Positions 42,265 to 51,597 are shown, counted from the stretch's first letter. The stretch is 64,000 bases of DNA from Nocardia macrotermitis (GCF_009604405.1 NZ_WEGK01000009.1:1-64000); one strand, 5' to 3'. Notes: generated from the letters alone by a model not told the origin. Numbers and translations: made by a program.

Positions 42265-43650
42265 GTGACGATCGACGACGATCCCGCCCAGGCCGCCTCC
42301 GACAACACCTCGGCGCCCCCGCTGACCTCGGCACAACGCCGCGCGTTCTGGGGTTCGTTCGGCGGCTGGGCGATGGACGGTTTCAACTGGACCGTCTTCG
42401 GCCTGGTACTCGCCCCCACCATGACCGAACTGCTGCCGCGCGCCGGAATCGCCGCGAACTCCGCCAATATCGGCTGGTACGGCCAGATCAGCGCGGCGCT
42501 GTTCCTGCTCGGCTGGGGTTGTTCGGCGATCTGGGGGCCGCTGGCCGACCGCTTCGGCCGGATGCCCGCGATGACGGCGTCCATCGCGATGTACGGCGTC
42601 TTCACCGCGCTGGCCGGACTGGCGACGAATCTGTGGGAGTGGAACGCCTTCCGATTCCTCGCGGCCATCGGCGTCGGCGGCGAATGGGCCATGGCCGGAA
42701 CGCTTCTGGCCGAGGTCCTCCCCGAACGCGTGCGCGCGCGCTTCGGCGGGCTGATGCATTCGGCCGCGTATGTCGGCGTGCTGATCGTCTCGGCGCTGTA
42801 TCTCGCGGCCGGGCCGCAACTGGGCTGGCGCGGGATGTTCCTGATCGGCGGCATTCCGGCGTTGGCGGTCTTCATCATTCGCCGCACCACGCCCGAACCA
42901 GAACGCTGGCGTCGGGTCGCGGGCCGTCTCGCCGATGAGACCCAGGGGGCCGCGAACCGCCGGAGCGGAGCGGAGGCCAAAGACGTGGATTCGGCGGAGC
43001 ATGATCGAAAGTCGTTCTGGCAGCCCGTGATTGAAGTCCTGACCCCACCCTACCGGGCCCGTACCCTGGGTAATCTGGCGCTGCTGGTGGTCTGTGTGAT
43101 CGGGTTGTGGGCCGGGTCGACGTACGTGCCCACCGCGATCACCGAGCTCGCGCATCACGCGGGATACGGTTCGGCCGCGACGGTGCGGCTGGCCGGGATC
43201 TCCTCGATGACGGTGGCCGCGTTCACGATTCTGGGGTGCGTGCTGATTCCGCGGGTGGCGGACCGGTTCGGTCGACGCGTCGCGCTGGCCGGGTTGTTCG
43301 TGCTGATGGCGATCGGCGCGGTCGGGGTCTACGGGATCGCCTATCCGGCGCATTCGATCGTGCTGACCTTCGTCTTCCTGCCGATACTCGGGCTCGGCGG
43401 GGCCAATTTCGCGATCTTCACCATCTGGCTGCCCGAACAGTATCCGACCCGGATGCGGGCGACGGCGTTCGCGTTCACCACCACGCTCTCGCGCTGGTTC
43501 GCCGCGGCGGGGACGTTCCTGATCGGATACGGCATCCACGCGAGCGGATCGCTGGCCATCCCGCTCAGCGCGACCGCGGTCGTATTCCTGATCGGCATCG
43601 CCATGGTCGGGCTCGCACCGGAAACCCGGGGTCAGGCGCTGCCGGACTGA
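42265..43650 (+). CDS. MFS transporter of the metabolite:H+ symporter type
   Basis: A 461-residue 12-helix major facilitator with the loop motif LADRFGRMP after helix 2 and VADRFGRRV in the second half. It resembles the aromatic-acid/sialic-acid symporter group, but the substrate is not evident. The start is probably GTG 42265; the frame is open to 42130. The central loop between helices 6 and 7 contains a stretch (AANRRSGAEAKD) encoded by a dispersed repeat. Confidence 0.87.
   Translation: MTIDDDPAQAASDNTSAPPLTSAQRRAFWGSFGGWAMDGFNWTVFGLVLAPTMTELLPRAGIAANSANIGWYGQISAALFLLGWGCSAIWGPLADRFGRMPAMTASIAMYGVFTALAGLATNLWEWNAFRFLAAIGVGGEWAMAGTLLAEVLPERVRARFGGLMHSAAYVGVLIVSALYLAAGPQLGWRGMFLIGGIPALAVFIIRRTTPEPERWRRVAGRLADETQGAANRRSGAEAKDVDSAEHDRKSFWQPVIEVLTPPYRARTLGNLALLVVCVIGLWAGSTYVPTAITELAHHAGYGSAATVRLAGISSMTVAAFTILGCVLIPRVADRFGRRVALAGLFVLMAIGAVGVYGIAYPAHSIVLTFVFLPILGLGGANFAIFTIWLPEQYPTRMRATAFAFTTTLSRWFAAAGTFLIGYGIHASGSLAIPLSATAVVFLIGIAMVGLAPETRGQALPD
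42942..42983. repeat. Copy 2 of the short dispersed repeat, inside the MFS gene
   Basis: The core GCCGGAGCGGAGCGGAGGCC and most of its flanks match 18792-18833, with one base deleted and a few substitutions. The element stays in frame and encodes a polar stretch in the cytoplasmic loop of the transporter, where an insertion is best tolerated. Confidence 0.6.
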
Positions 43651-43672
43651 ATGCGCTACGCGCCCAACCGAT

Positions 43673-44197
43673 TCAGGCCCACCGCTCGATCTTCGCGGCC
43701 AGCTCCGCGCCGGTGAGCGGTTCGCGGGCGATCACGGCGATGGTGTCGTCCCCGGCGATGGTGCCGACGATCTCCGGCAGCGACGCGCGATCCAGCGCAC
43801 TGGCCAGGAAGTGCGCCGCGCCCGGCGGGGTGCGCAGCACCGCGATATTGCCGCTGTGGTCGGTGGAGACCAGCAGGTCACCCAGGAGTTTGGAGAGCCG
43901 GTCGGTGCCGCCGGTCACCCCGCGCACCGGACTGCCGTCCTCGGGCACCACGTAGACCCCGGCACCGCCGTCCGCGGCGCGCAGCTTGACCGCGCCGAGT
44001 TCGTCCAGATCCCGCGACAACGTCGCCTGGGTGGTCTCGATGCCATCCTCGGCGAGCAGCGCGGCCAGTTCGGTCTGGCTGCGCACCGCGTGTCCGGACA
44101 GGATCTCCACGATGCGCTGCTGGCGACCGGCGCGCGTGCGGGCGGTCGCCGGGCCGGATCTGCCCGACTCGGCGCCCGCCCTATCCACGCTGCTCAC
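43673..44197 (-). CDS. argR: Arginine repressor
   Basis: A 174-residue ArgR: N-terminal winged helix (about residues 25-90, with ETTQATLSRDLDELGAVK) and C-terminal arginine-binding, hexamer-forming domain with GTIAGDDTI. It is the last gene of the argCJBDF operon, 13 bases after argF, with a GTG start at 44197. It should repress its own operon and argG through the two ARG boxes. Confidence 0.96.
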   Translation of the reverse strand: MSSVDRAGAESGRSGPATARTRAGRQQRIVEILSGHAVRSQTELAALLAEDGIETTQATLSRDLDELGAVKLRAADGGAGVYVVPEDGSPVRGVTGGTDRLSKLLGDLLVSTDHSGNIAVLRTPPGAAHFLASALDRASLPEIVGTIAGDDTIAVIAREPLTGAELAAKIERWA

Positions 44198-44210
44198 GAA
44201 CGTCTACCCG

Positions 44211-45158
44211 TCACGATCGTCGCTCCCGCGCACTGTTCTTCTCCAACAACCACACCAGCAGCGCCTTCTGCGCGTGCAACCGGTTCTCCGCCTCGTCCCA
44301 GACCACGCTGTGCGGGCCGTCGATCACCTCGTCGGTGATCTCCTCCCCGCGATGCGCCGGAAGACAGTGCAGCACAACCACATCCGCGGCCGCGCGGGCG
44401 AGCAGTCCGGCATTGACCTGGAAGGGGCGGAACGGGCCGACCCGGTCCAGACCGTCGCCCTCCTGGCCCATGGAGGTCCAGGCGTCGGTGACCAGCACGT
44501 CCGCCCCGGTGGCCGCCGCGACCGGATCCGCGGTGACCGCGACGCTGCCGCCGGTCTCCGCGGCGCGCTTGCGGGCAGCGTCGAGCACCCAGTCCGCGGG
44601 CTCGAAACCCGCTGGGGCCGCGATGATCACGTGCAGGCCCGCGGTAACCCCGCCCAGCAGCAGCGAATGCGCCATATTGTTCGCGCCGTCGCCGAAGTAG
44701 GCCAGGGTGCGGCCGGACAGGTCGCCCTTGCGTTCGGTCAGGGTCAGCAGATCGGCCAGCACCTGGCAGGGGTGGAACTCGTTGGACAGCGCGTTGACCA
44801 CGGGAACCGTTGCCGTGGAAGCCATCTCGTCCAGGCGATGCTGTTCGAAGGTGCGCCACACGATCGCGTCGACGTAGCGCGAGAGCACCCGGCCGGTGTC
44901 CTCGAGGGTCTCCTCGCGGCCCAGCTGGGTGGTGCGGCCGTCGACCACCACCGCGTGCCCGCCGATCTGGGCGATGCCCATCTCGAACGAGAACCGGGTG
45001 CGGGTGGAGTTCTTCTCGAAGATCACCCCGACCCCCCGCGGGCCCTCGAGCGGTCGCCGTGAGAACGGCGCGGCCTTCAGTTCCGCTGCCAGCGCGAGGA
45101 TTTCGGCCTGTTCGGCCGGGCTGACGTCGTCGTCGCGTAGGAAGTGACGGATGCTCAC
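44211..45158 (-). CDS. argF: Ornithine carbamoyltransferase
   Basis: Forms citrulline from ornithine and carbamoyl phosphate. The 315-residue enzyme has the carbamoyl phosphate motif STRTRFSFE, HPCQ, the ornithine motif DAWTSMG and HCLPAHRG. Its ATG overlaps the argD stop by four bases. Confidence 0.98.
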   Translation of the reverse strand: MSIRHFLRDDDVSPAEQAEILALAAELKAAPFSRRPLEGPRGVGVIFEKNSTRTRFSFEMGIAQIGGHAVVVDGRTTQLGREETLEDTGRVLSRYVDAIVWRTFEQHRLDEMASTATVPVVNALSNEFHPCQVLADLLTLTERKGDLSGRTLAYFGDGANNMAHSLLLGGVTAGLHVIIAAPAGFEPADWVLDAARKRAAETGGSVAVTADPVAAATGADVLVTDAWTSMGQEGDGLDRVGPFRPFQVNAGLLARAAADVVVLHCLPAHRGEEITDEVIDGPHSVVWDEAENRLHAQKALLVWLLEKNSARERRS

Positions 45159-46363
45159 TTGTCCCCCTTCTCCAGGGTGGTGTGCTGCTCCAGGGCGGTG
45201 TCCAGGATGCCGGGCAGATCCGACAGTAGGCTCCCGGCTTGAGTCTCGGTCAAGATCAGCGGCGGCGCGAGCCGAATCACATCGGGTTTGGCCGGGTTCA
45301 CCAGGTAGCCGCGCTCGCGGGCGGCCAGTTCCACCTGCGCGGACGCCGGGCGGGTCAGCTGGATGCCGATCAGCAGGCCCGCGCCGCGCACGTGCTCGAC
45401 CAGCGGATGACCGAGTTCGGCGATGCCGTCGGTGATCACCTTGCCGACCTTCTCCACGCTGTGCAGCAGGTCTTCCTTGTCGATGGTGCGCAGGACCGCG
45501 AGGGCGGCCGCGGCGCAGACCGGGTTGCCGCCGAAGGTGGTGCCGTGCAGGCCCGGGGTGAGCAGTTCGGCCGCGCGGCCCTGGGCGAGGACCGCGCCGA
45601 TCGGCAGGCCGCCGCCGAGGCCCTTGGCCAGGGTGATCACGTCGGGCACCAGCCCTGCGGCCTGATGCGCGTAGAAATGCCCGGTGCGGCCGATGCCGGT
45701 CTGGACCTCGTCCAGGATGAGCAGCGCGCCGTGTTCGGCGGTGATCGCGCGGGCGGTGGCCAGATAGTCCGGCGGCGGCACCACGACCCCGCTCTCACCC
45801 ATGATCGGTTCCAGGAATACCGCGGCGGTATCCGAATCGACCACGGCCGCAAGGGCTTCGGCGTCACCGTAGGGCACATGCACGACGCCGGGCGGCATCG
45901 GTTCGAACGGCGCGCGCTTGGCCGGTTGCCCGGTCAGCGCGAGCGCGCCCATGGTGCGGCCGTGGAACGCCTCCTCGCAGGCGACGATCTTGCTGCGCCC
46001 GGTCAGCCGCGCGATCTTGAACGCGGCCTCGTTGGCCTCGGTGCCCGAATTGCAGAAGAACGCCCGGCCCGCGCCGTCACCGAAATGCGCCAGCAGACGT
46101 TCGGCGAGTTCGATGACCGGTTCGCTGGCATACAGATTCGACACGTGACCGAGCGTGCTCAACTGCGCGGTCACCGCCTCGACGATGGCCGGATGGGCGT
46201 GCCCGAGGCTGTTCACCGCGATCCCGCCGAGGAAATCCAGGTAGCGCTTGCCCTCGGCGTCGTAGAGTTCCGCGCCCGACCCGCGCACCAGCGCGATCGC
46301 GGGCGTGCCGTAGTTGTTCATCAGCGAGGCGGACCACCGCTGCTGAATATCCTGAGTACTCAT
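45155..46363 (-). CDS. argD: Acetylornithine aminotransferase
   Basis: PLP enzyme converting N-acetylglutamate 5-semialdehyde to N-acetylornithine. The 402-residue class III aminotransferase has FCNSGTEANEAA, LILDEVQTGIGRTG and the PLP Lys in ITLAKGLGGGLP. It lies 16 bases after argB and overlaps argF. Confidence 0.97.
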   Translation of the reverse strand: MSTQDIQQRWSASLMNNYGTPAIALVRGSGAELYDAEGKRYLDFLGGIAVNSLGHAHPAIVEAVTAQLSTLGHVSNLYASEPVIELAERLLAHFGDGAGRAFFCNSGTEANEAAFKIARLTGRSKIVACEEAFHGRTMGALALTGQPAKRAPFEPMPPGVVHVPYGDAEALAAVVDSDTAAVFLEPIMGESGVVVPPPDYLATARAITAEHGALLILDEVQTGIGRTGHFYAHQAAGLVPDVITLAKGLGGGLPIGAVLAQGRAAELLTPGLHGTTFGGNPVCAAAALAVLRTIDKEDLLHSVEKVGKVITDGIAELGHPLVEHVRGAGLLIGIQLTRPASAQVELAARERGYLVNPAKPDVIRLAPPLILTETQAGSLLSDLPGILDTALEQHTTLEKGDK

Positions 46364-46379
46364 GGGTTTTCGTGCCCTC

Positions 46380-47318
46380 CTACGACGCGGGCGTCCGCGC
46401 CGGGGTCGAGGGGGAGATCATCGTGCCGATCCCCTCCCCGGTGAACAGTTCCAGCAGCACCGCGTGCGGGACGCGGCCATCGATGACATGCGCGGTCGGC
46501 ACCCCGCCGCGCACCGCGCGCAGGCACGCCTCCATCTTGGGCACCATGCCCGAATCCAACGACGGCAGCAGTTGGGCCAGCGTGTCGGTGTCGATGTGCG
46601 TGGTCAGCGAGGACCGGTCGGGCCAATTCGTGTACAGCCCTTCGACATCGGTGAGCACGACCAGTTTCTCCGCGCCCACCGCGGCGGCCAGCGCGCCCGC
46701 GGCGGTGTCGGCGTTGACGTTGTGCACCACGCCGTCCGCGTCGGGGGCCAGCGTCGAGACCACCGGGATGCGGCCCGCGCGCACGATGTCCAGCACCGCG
46801 TCCGGATTCACCGAGGTGACATCGCCGACCAGGCCGATATCGGTTGTCTCACCGTCGATTTCGAGGGTACGGCGGGTCGCGGTGAACAGCCGCGCGTCCT
46901 CACCGGACAGGCCCACGCCGTAGGGACCGTGCGCGTTGATCAGGCCGACCAGCTCCCGGCCGACCTGACCGAACAGCACCATCCGCGCGACGTCCAGCAC
47001 CTCGGGCGTGGTGACCCGCAGCCCGCCGCGGAATTCCCCTTCCAGGCCGAGGCGTTTGAGCATGGCGCTGATCTGCGGCCCGCCGCCGTGCACCACGATC
47101 GGATGCACACCCACCGTGCGCAGGAAGACCATATCGGCCGCGAAGGCGCGCTTGAGATCCTCGTCGATCATGGCGTTACCGCCGTACTTCACCACCACGA
47201 TGGTGTCGCGGAATTTCTGCAACCAGGGCAGCGCGTCGGCCAGCACGTGCGCCTTGTCCAGCGCGGACAATCCGGCCACGACATCGGGAACCGATTGCGA
47301 CACAACGGAATCGCTCAT
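46380..47318 (-). CDS. argB: Acetylglutamate kinase
   Basis: Phosphorylates N-acetylglutamate, usually the arginine-feedback-controlled step. The 312-residue amino-acid-kinase-fold protein has VVVKYGGNAM, VHGGGPQIS and NADTAAGALA. ATG 47318 overlaps the argJ stop (ATGA); the longer upstream frame lies within argJ. Confidence 0.97.
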   Translation of the reverse strand: MSDSVVSQSVPDVVAGLSALDKAHVLADALPWLQKFRDTIVVVKYGGNAMIDEDLKRAFAADMVFLRTVGVHPIVVHGGGPQISAMLKRLGLEGEFRGGLRVTTPEVLDVARMVLFGQVGRELVGLINAHGPYGVGLSGEDARLFTATRRTLEIDGETTDIGLVGDVTSVNPDAVLDIVRAGRIPVVSTLAPDADGVVHNVNADTAAGALAAAVGAEKLVVLTDVEGLYTNWPDRSSLTTHIDTDTLAQLLPSLDSGMVPKMEACLRAVRGGVPTAHVIDGRVPHAVLLELFTGEGIGTMISPSTPARTPAS

Positions 47319-48520
47319 GAGCTGTACGCCGAATTCTCTTCGACGTAACCGTGCGAGAGATCCGTGGTGCGGATGGTGGCCTCGCCCTCGCCCAACTCCA
47401 GATCGATCACGACGTGGATATCCGCACCGGACAGATCGATCTCCCGCGCACCCGGCGCACCGGTCCCGCCGACGCACACCGGATTCCCGTTGAACGACAC
47501 CGAGATTCGATCGGGTTCCAGTTCGATGGGCGCGATGCCGATCGCGGCCAGCACTCGGCCCCAGTTCGGATCCGAGCCGAAGAACGCGGTCTTGACCAGC
47601 GAGTCCCGGGCGACCGCGCGCGCACCGATGAGGGCCTGCTCCTCGTCCACCGCACCGCGCACGGTGACCAGCACCCGCTTGGTGACGCCCTCCGCGTCGG
47701 CCATCAGCTGCGACGCCAGATCGTCACACACGGCCAGCACCGCCGCGTCCAGATCCTGCTGCGACGGCGTCACCGCGCTCGCGCCGCTGGCCAGCAGCAG
47801 CACGGTGTCGTTGGTGGAGCAGGAACCGTCGACGTCGAGCCGGTCGAAGGTGCGCGAAGTCGCCTTGCGCAGTGCGGAATCCAGCTGTTCGGGCGTGGCC
47901 ACGGCATCGGTGGTCAGCACCACCAGCATGGTCGCCAGCGAGGGGGCGAGCATGCCCGCGCCCTTGGCCATGCCGCCGACGTTCCACTTGTCGTGATGGT
48001 GGACCGCCGCCTCCTTCGGCACGGTGTCGGTGGTCATGATGGCGTGCGCGGCATCGGTCCCGCCGGACAGCCCACCGGCCATCTCGTGCACGATCTCGGT
48101 GACGCCCGCGATCACCTTGTCCATCGGCAGCCGGTCACCGATCAAACCCGTTGAGCAGACCGCGATCTCGCCCGCACCCGTCTCGGTTCCCCAGTTGCTC
48201 AACGCTTTCGCCAGTTCCTCGGCGGTGGCGTGGGTGTCCTGGAAGCCACCCGGGCCGGTGCAGGCGTTCGCGCCGCCGGAGTTCAGGATCACCGCGCGCA
48301 ACCGGCCGCCGGTGAGCACCTGCTGCGACCAGAGCACCGGCGCGGCCTTGACCTTGTTGCGCGTGAACACCCCGGCCGCGGCGCATTCCGGGCCCTCGTT
48401 GACCACCAGGGCCAGATCGGGTTTACCGGTCGCCTTGATCCCGGCGGCGATCCCGGCCGCACGGAACCCCAGCGGCGCGGTGACGCCCTGGTTCCGGACC
48501 AAATTATCGCTGGATGTCAC
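47315..48520 (-). CDS. argJ: Glutamate N-acetyltransferase / ornithine acetyltransferase
   Basis: Moves the acetyl group from N-acetylornithine to glutamate, making the pathway cyclic. The 401-residue precursor cleaves itself within LATMLVVLTTDA, between Ala and Thr, to give two subunits. GTG 48520 overlaps the argC stop (GTGA). Confidence 0.97.
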   Translation of the reverse strand: MTSSDNLVRNQGVTAPLGFRAAGIAAGIKATGKPDLALVVNEGPECAAAGVFTRNKVKAAPVLWSQQVLTGGRLRAVILNSGGANACTGPGGFQDTHATAEELAKALSNWGTETGAGEIAVCSTGLIGDRLPMDKVIAGVTEIVHEMAGGLSGGTDAAHAIMTTDTVPKEAAVHHHDKWNVGGMAKGAGMLAPSLATMLVVLTTDAVATPEQLDSALRKATSRTFDRLDVDGSCSTNDTVLLLASGASAVTPSQQDLDAAVLAVCDDLASQLMADAEGVTKRVLVTVRGAVDEEQALIGARAVARDSLVKTAFFGSDPNWGRVLAAIGIAPIELEPDRISVSFNGNPVCVGGTGAPGAREIDLSGADIHVVIDLELGEGEATIRTTDLSHGYVEENSAYSS

Positions 48521-49611
48521 GGTGCCACTCCTACGGTGGGAAGTCCGGCGGTCTCCTCGTAGCCGACCGCCAGGTTCATCGATTGCACCGCGGCCCCCGC
48601 GGTGCCCTTGGTGAGGTTGTCGATCGCGCCGATCACGACCAGCAGTCCGGCGTCGGCGTCCACGGCGACCTGCAGGGTCACCGCGTTGGACCCGAGTACC
48701 GAACCCGTCTGCGGCAGTTGACCTTCGGGCAGCAGATGCACGAAAGGTTCGTCGGCATAGGCCTTCTCGTAGACCGCGCGGGCCTGCGCGAGATCCACAT
48801 GAGTGGGCGCGGTGCAGGTGGCCAGGATGCCGCGCGGCATCGGCGCGAGCACGGGAGTGAAGGAGACCGCGATATCGGCTCCGGCGCAATCGAATTCACG
48901 CCCCTGCGCGGCGCTGGTGGCCGCGATCCTCAGGTTCTGCGCGATCTCCGGGGTGTGCCGGTGCGCCCCGGCGATGCCGTAGGCGCGGACCGAACCCATC
49001 ACCTCCGAACCCAGCAGTCCCACATCGGGTTTGCGGCCCGCGCCGGAGGTGCCGCTCACCGCGACGATATGCACTGTCGGCTCCACGATTCCGGCGGCCA
49101 CCGCCGGCGCCAGCGCCAGACTGGACACCGTGGGATAGCAGCCCGGCACCGCGATCCGGGTCGCACCGCGCAACCGCTCGCGCCCGCCGGGGAGTTCGGG
49201 CAGGCCGTAGGGCCAGGTCCCCGCGTGCGGGGTCTTGTAGTACCGCTCCCACACCTGCGCGTCGGTGAGCCGGAAATCCGCGCCGCAGTCGATGATCACC
49301 GTGGATTCGGGCAGCGCGTTGGCGATGACCGCCGACTGGCCGTGCGGCAGGCCCAGGAACACGATGTCGTGCCCGGCCAGGATCTCCGGCGTCGTCTCGG
49401 TCAGCACCCGATCGGCCAGCGGCAGCAGATGCGGCTGCGACTCCCCCAGCGGCGTCCCCGCATTGGCCCCGGCGGTCAGCGCCCCTATCTCGAGGCGCCC
49501 ACTTCGGTATGCCGGATGCCCCAGCAGCAATCGCAGGATCTCACCGCCCGCGTATCCGCTCGCACCAGCCACCGCGACCCGCAGTACGGGCCCACTCGAG
49601 GTATCCGCCAT
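48517..49611 (-). CDS. argC: N-acetyl-gamma-glutamyl-phosphate reductase
   Basis: NADPH-dependent third step of arginine synthesis. The 364-residue enzyme starts with the nucleotide motif AGASGYAGGE and contains IAVPGCYPT with the catalytic Cys. ATG 49611 is chosen because it lies about seven bases after a clear -10 box, which would make the message leaderless. An in-frame ATG at 49632 falls in the operator. Confidence 0.96.
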   Translation of the reverse strand: MADTSSGPVLRVAVAGASGYAGGEILRLLLGHPAYRSGRLEIGALTAGANAGTPLGESQPHLLPLADRVLTETTPEILAGHDIVFLGLPHGQSAVIANALPESTVIIDCGADFRLTDAQVWERYYKTPHAGTWPYGLPELPGGRERLRGATRIAVPGCYPTVSSLALAPAVAAGIVEPTVHIVAVSGTSGAGRKPDVGLLGSEVMGSVRAYGIAGAHRHTPEIAQNLRIAATSAAQGREFDCAGADIAVSFTPVLAPMPRGILATCTAPTHVDLAQARAVYEKAYADEPFVHLLPEGQLPQTGSVLGSNAVTLQVAVDADAGLLVVIGAIDNLTKGTAGAAVQSMNLAVGYEETAGLPTVGVAP

Positions 49612-49614
49612 GTG

Positions 49615-49653
49615 ATGATTATGCACGATCATGCAATCCCATTCATAGCGGGG
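49615..49653 (-). promoter_or_regulatory. argC operon promoter with ArgR operator (ARG box)
   Basis: The operator ATTATGCACGATCATGCAAT (49618-49637) overlaps the minus-strand -10 box CATAAT (49618-49623). Only six bases separate the -10 box from the argC ATG. The whole block is 36/39 identical to the argG promoter. Binding of arginine-loaded ArgR would block RNA polymerase directly. Confidence 0.8.
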
Positions 49654-49667
49654 TTGCCGGAAATAAT

Positions 49668-49720
49668 ACTTGTTTCACAGGATCAAATACTTTACCGTTG
49701 TTTCATGCAAGCAAACAAGT
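49668..49720. promoter_or_regulatory. Repeated half-sites upstream of the MarR gene
   Basis: TTGTTTCA occurs twice in the same orientation (49670-49677 and 49698-49705). ACTTGTTT (49668-49675) is matched by the inverted AAACAAGT at 49713-49720. These surround the MarR start codon and could be autoregulatory sites. I cannot assign the promoter boxes. Confidence 0.35.
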
Positions 49721-50187
49721 CGCAGATCGCCGATCTGATCCGCACCGTCTTCCAGTTCGCCGAGGCCAATCGGCAGGGTCAGGCGCGGATGTACGACGCG
49801 GTCCGGCTCGGCGTGCTGCGGCTGGCCGTCGAGCACGGGCCACTGCGCGCGGGCGAGGTCGCCGAGCGGCTCGATGCCCTCCCCTCCTCCATCACCCGGC
49901 ACATCCGGGCGCTGGCCGAGGCCGAGTTGGTGAACACCGAACCCGATCCGGCCGATCGCCGCGCGGTCCTGCTGACCGCCACCGACACCGGCCGCGCGGA
50001 ACTGCGGCAGTTCCTCGACGTCGGGGAGCAGGTCTTCGGCGCGGTCATCGCCGAATGGTCCGCCGCCGACGTGGTCACCCTCACCGAGTTGCTCGCCCGC
50101 CTGACCCAGGACTGGGAACGGCACGGGCCCGAGCAGCAGCAGGCCGCGCGCAAGCGGAACCGGCCGTTCGGCTGGAGCCAGGGCTGA
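49705..50187 (+). CDS. MarR-family transcriptional regulator
   Basis: A 160-residue winged-helix regulator with the DNA-binding core RLDALPSSITRHIRALAEAELV and the wing DPADRRAVLLTAT. It starts at ATG 49705. The FAD monooxygenase gene follows 56 bases after its stop on the same strand and is the likely target. Confidence 0.88.
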   Translation: MQANKSQIADLIRTVFQFAEANRQGQARMYDAVRLGVLRLAVEHGPLRAGEVAERLDALPSSITRHIRALAEAELVNTEPDPADRRAVLLTATDTGRAELRQFLDVGEQVFGAVIAEWSAADVVTLTELLARLTQDWERHGPEQQQAARKRNRPFGWSQG

Positions 50188-50243
50188 GACCTGCGAAATT
50201 CGTTCTCCCTGTTGATAATCGATCAGGATTGGAAGTGGATACC

Positions 50244-51587
50244 ATGTCCGCCAAGACATCTCTGCGGGTCATCGTCGCCGGAGGCGGGATCGGCGGCCTC
50301 GCGCTGGCGCACGGGCTGCGCAAGGCCGGAATCGACGTCGCGGTGTACGAACGCGATCGGCATCGCACGGATCGGTTGCAGGGCTTCCGGATTCACATCA
50401 GCCCACGCGGCAGCCGCGCCCTGCACGAGCTCCTGCCCGACCATCTGTACCGCGCGTTCGTCGCGCACTCCAACGCGGTCGAGAGCGAGATCGGCTTCGG
50501 TTTCGCCACCGAGCGGATGAGCACCCTGCTGGATCTGGATCGCGAGACCATCGAGGGCAATCCGACCGGCGACGTCGACCGCAACTTCGGGGTCAGCCGC
50601 ATCACGCTGCGTCAGATCCTGCTGTCCGACCTGGACGACGTGGTGCACTACGACAAGGCGATCACCGGCTACACCCGGCTGCCGGACGGCCGCGTCGAGG
50701 CCCGATTCGCCGACGGCACCACGGCTTGCGGCGATGTCCTGGTCGGCGCGGACGGCGCCACCTCGCGGGTGCGCGCCCAGTTGCTCCCGCACGCCCAGCG
50801 CGTCGACACCGGAATCGTCGCCATCGCCGGTAAGTACATGCTGACCGAGCAGAGCCGCCGCCGGCTCGCGCCCCGGCTACAGGTCGCCCCGGTCAGCGTC
50901 ATTCCGCCCCGGAGTTGCGGAATGTTCGTCGCGCCGCACGAATTCGGTGCCGCCGACGGTGATTCCGCGACGATCGGCGGCAACGACGGTGCCGCGCAGC
51001 GGTATCCGGGCGCGCTGTTCGACAACACCCGGCCCTACGTGCTGTGGAGCTACGCCGCCAAACGCGCCGACTTCGCGGAGGATCTGGAGTCGTTGGGGCC
51101 CAAAGAACTTCAGGATCTGGCCGATCGACTCACCGCCGACTGGTCACCGCAGCTGCGCGAGCTGGTCACCGGATGCGACACCGACACCGTGACGCTGCTG
51201 CCGATCCGCACCTCGGTCCCGGTGGAGCCCTGGGAGACGACGAATGTCACGCTGCTGGGCGATGCCCTCCACTCCATGACCCCGTTCCGCGGCATCGGCG
51301 CCAATGTCGCCCTGCGCGACGCGCACGAGCTGACCGGCGCGCTGATCGCCGCGGCCCGCGATGAGCGACCGCTGCTCGAGGCCCTGCACGAGTACGAGGC
51401 GCAGATGATCACCTACGGTTTCGCCGCCGTGCGTGCCTCGCTGCAAGCCGCCGAACAATCCGTCTCGGACAGCCGCGTCTCGCGCACCATGGTTCGCACG
51501 GTCTTCCGCCTGGCCGGTGCGCTGCCCCCGCTGAAACGAAAGATGTTCGGCGGCTTGGGCAGCGAACCGGAACCCGCGAAAGCCTAA
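50244..51587 (+). CDS. FAD-dependent aromatic monooxygenase (group A flavoprotein)
   Basis: A 447-residue flavoprotein hydroxylase of the PHBH fold. It has AGGGIGGLALA near the N-terminus, VGADGATSRVR in the middle and the second FAD motif LLGDALHSMTPFRGIGAN. Such enzymes hydroxylate aromatic compounds or inactivate drugs such as tetracycline or rifampicin. The MarR gene before it suggests induction by a toxic aromatic compound. The substrate is not predictable here. Confidence 0.87.
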   Translation: MSAKTSLRVIVAGGGIGGLALAHGLRKAGIDVAVYERDRHRTDRLQGFRIHISPRGSRALHELLPDHLYRAFVAHSNAVESEIGFGFATERMSTLLDLDRETIEGNPTGDVDRNFGVSRITLRQILLSDLDDVVHYDKAITGYTRLPDGRVEARFADGTTACGDVLVGADGATSRVRAQLLPHAQRVDTGIVAIAGKYMLTEQSRRRLAPRLQVAPVSVIPPRSCGMFVAPHEFGAADGDSATIGGNDGAAQRYPGALFDNTRPYVLWSYAAKRADFAEDLESLGPKELQDLADRLTADWSPQLRELVTGCDTDTVTLLPIRTSVPVEPWETTNVTLLGDALHSMTPFRGIGANVALRDAHELTGALIAAARDERPLLEALHEYEAQMITYGFAAVRASLQAAEQSVSDSRVSRTMVRTVFRLAGALPPLKRKMFGGLGSEPEPAKA

Positions 51588-51597
51588 CCCGCCGCGA

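Noticed and set aside
47351..48154. Long plus-strand frames opposite argJ and argB
   Set aside because: Antisense shadows of well-identified arg genes, with His/Arg-rich content typical of complementary high-GC coding.
49509..50243. Extended plus-strand frame upstream of the FAD monooxygenase
   Set aside because: It overlaps argC in antisense and the MarR gene in another frame; the conserved flavoprotein starts at 50244.
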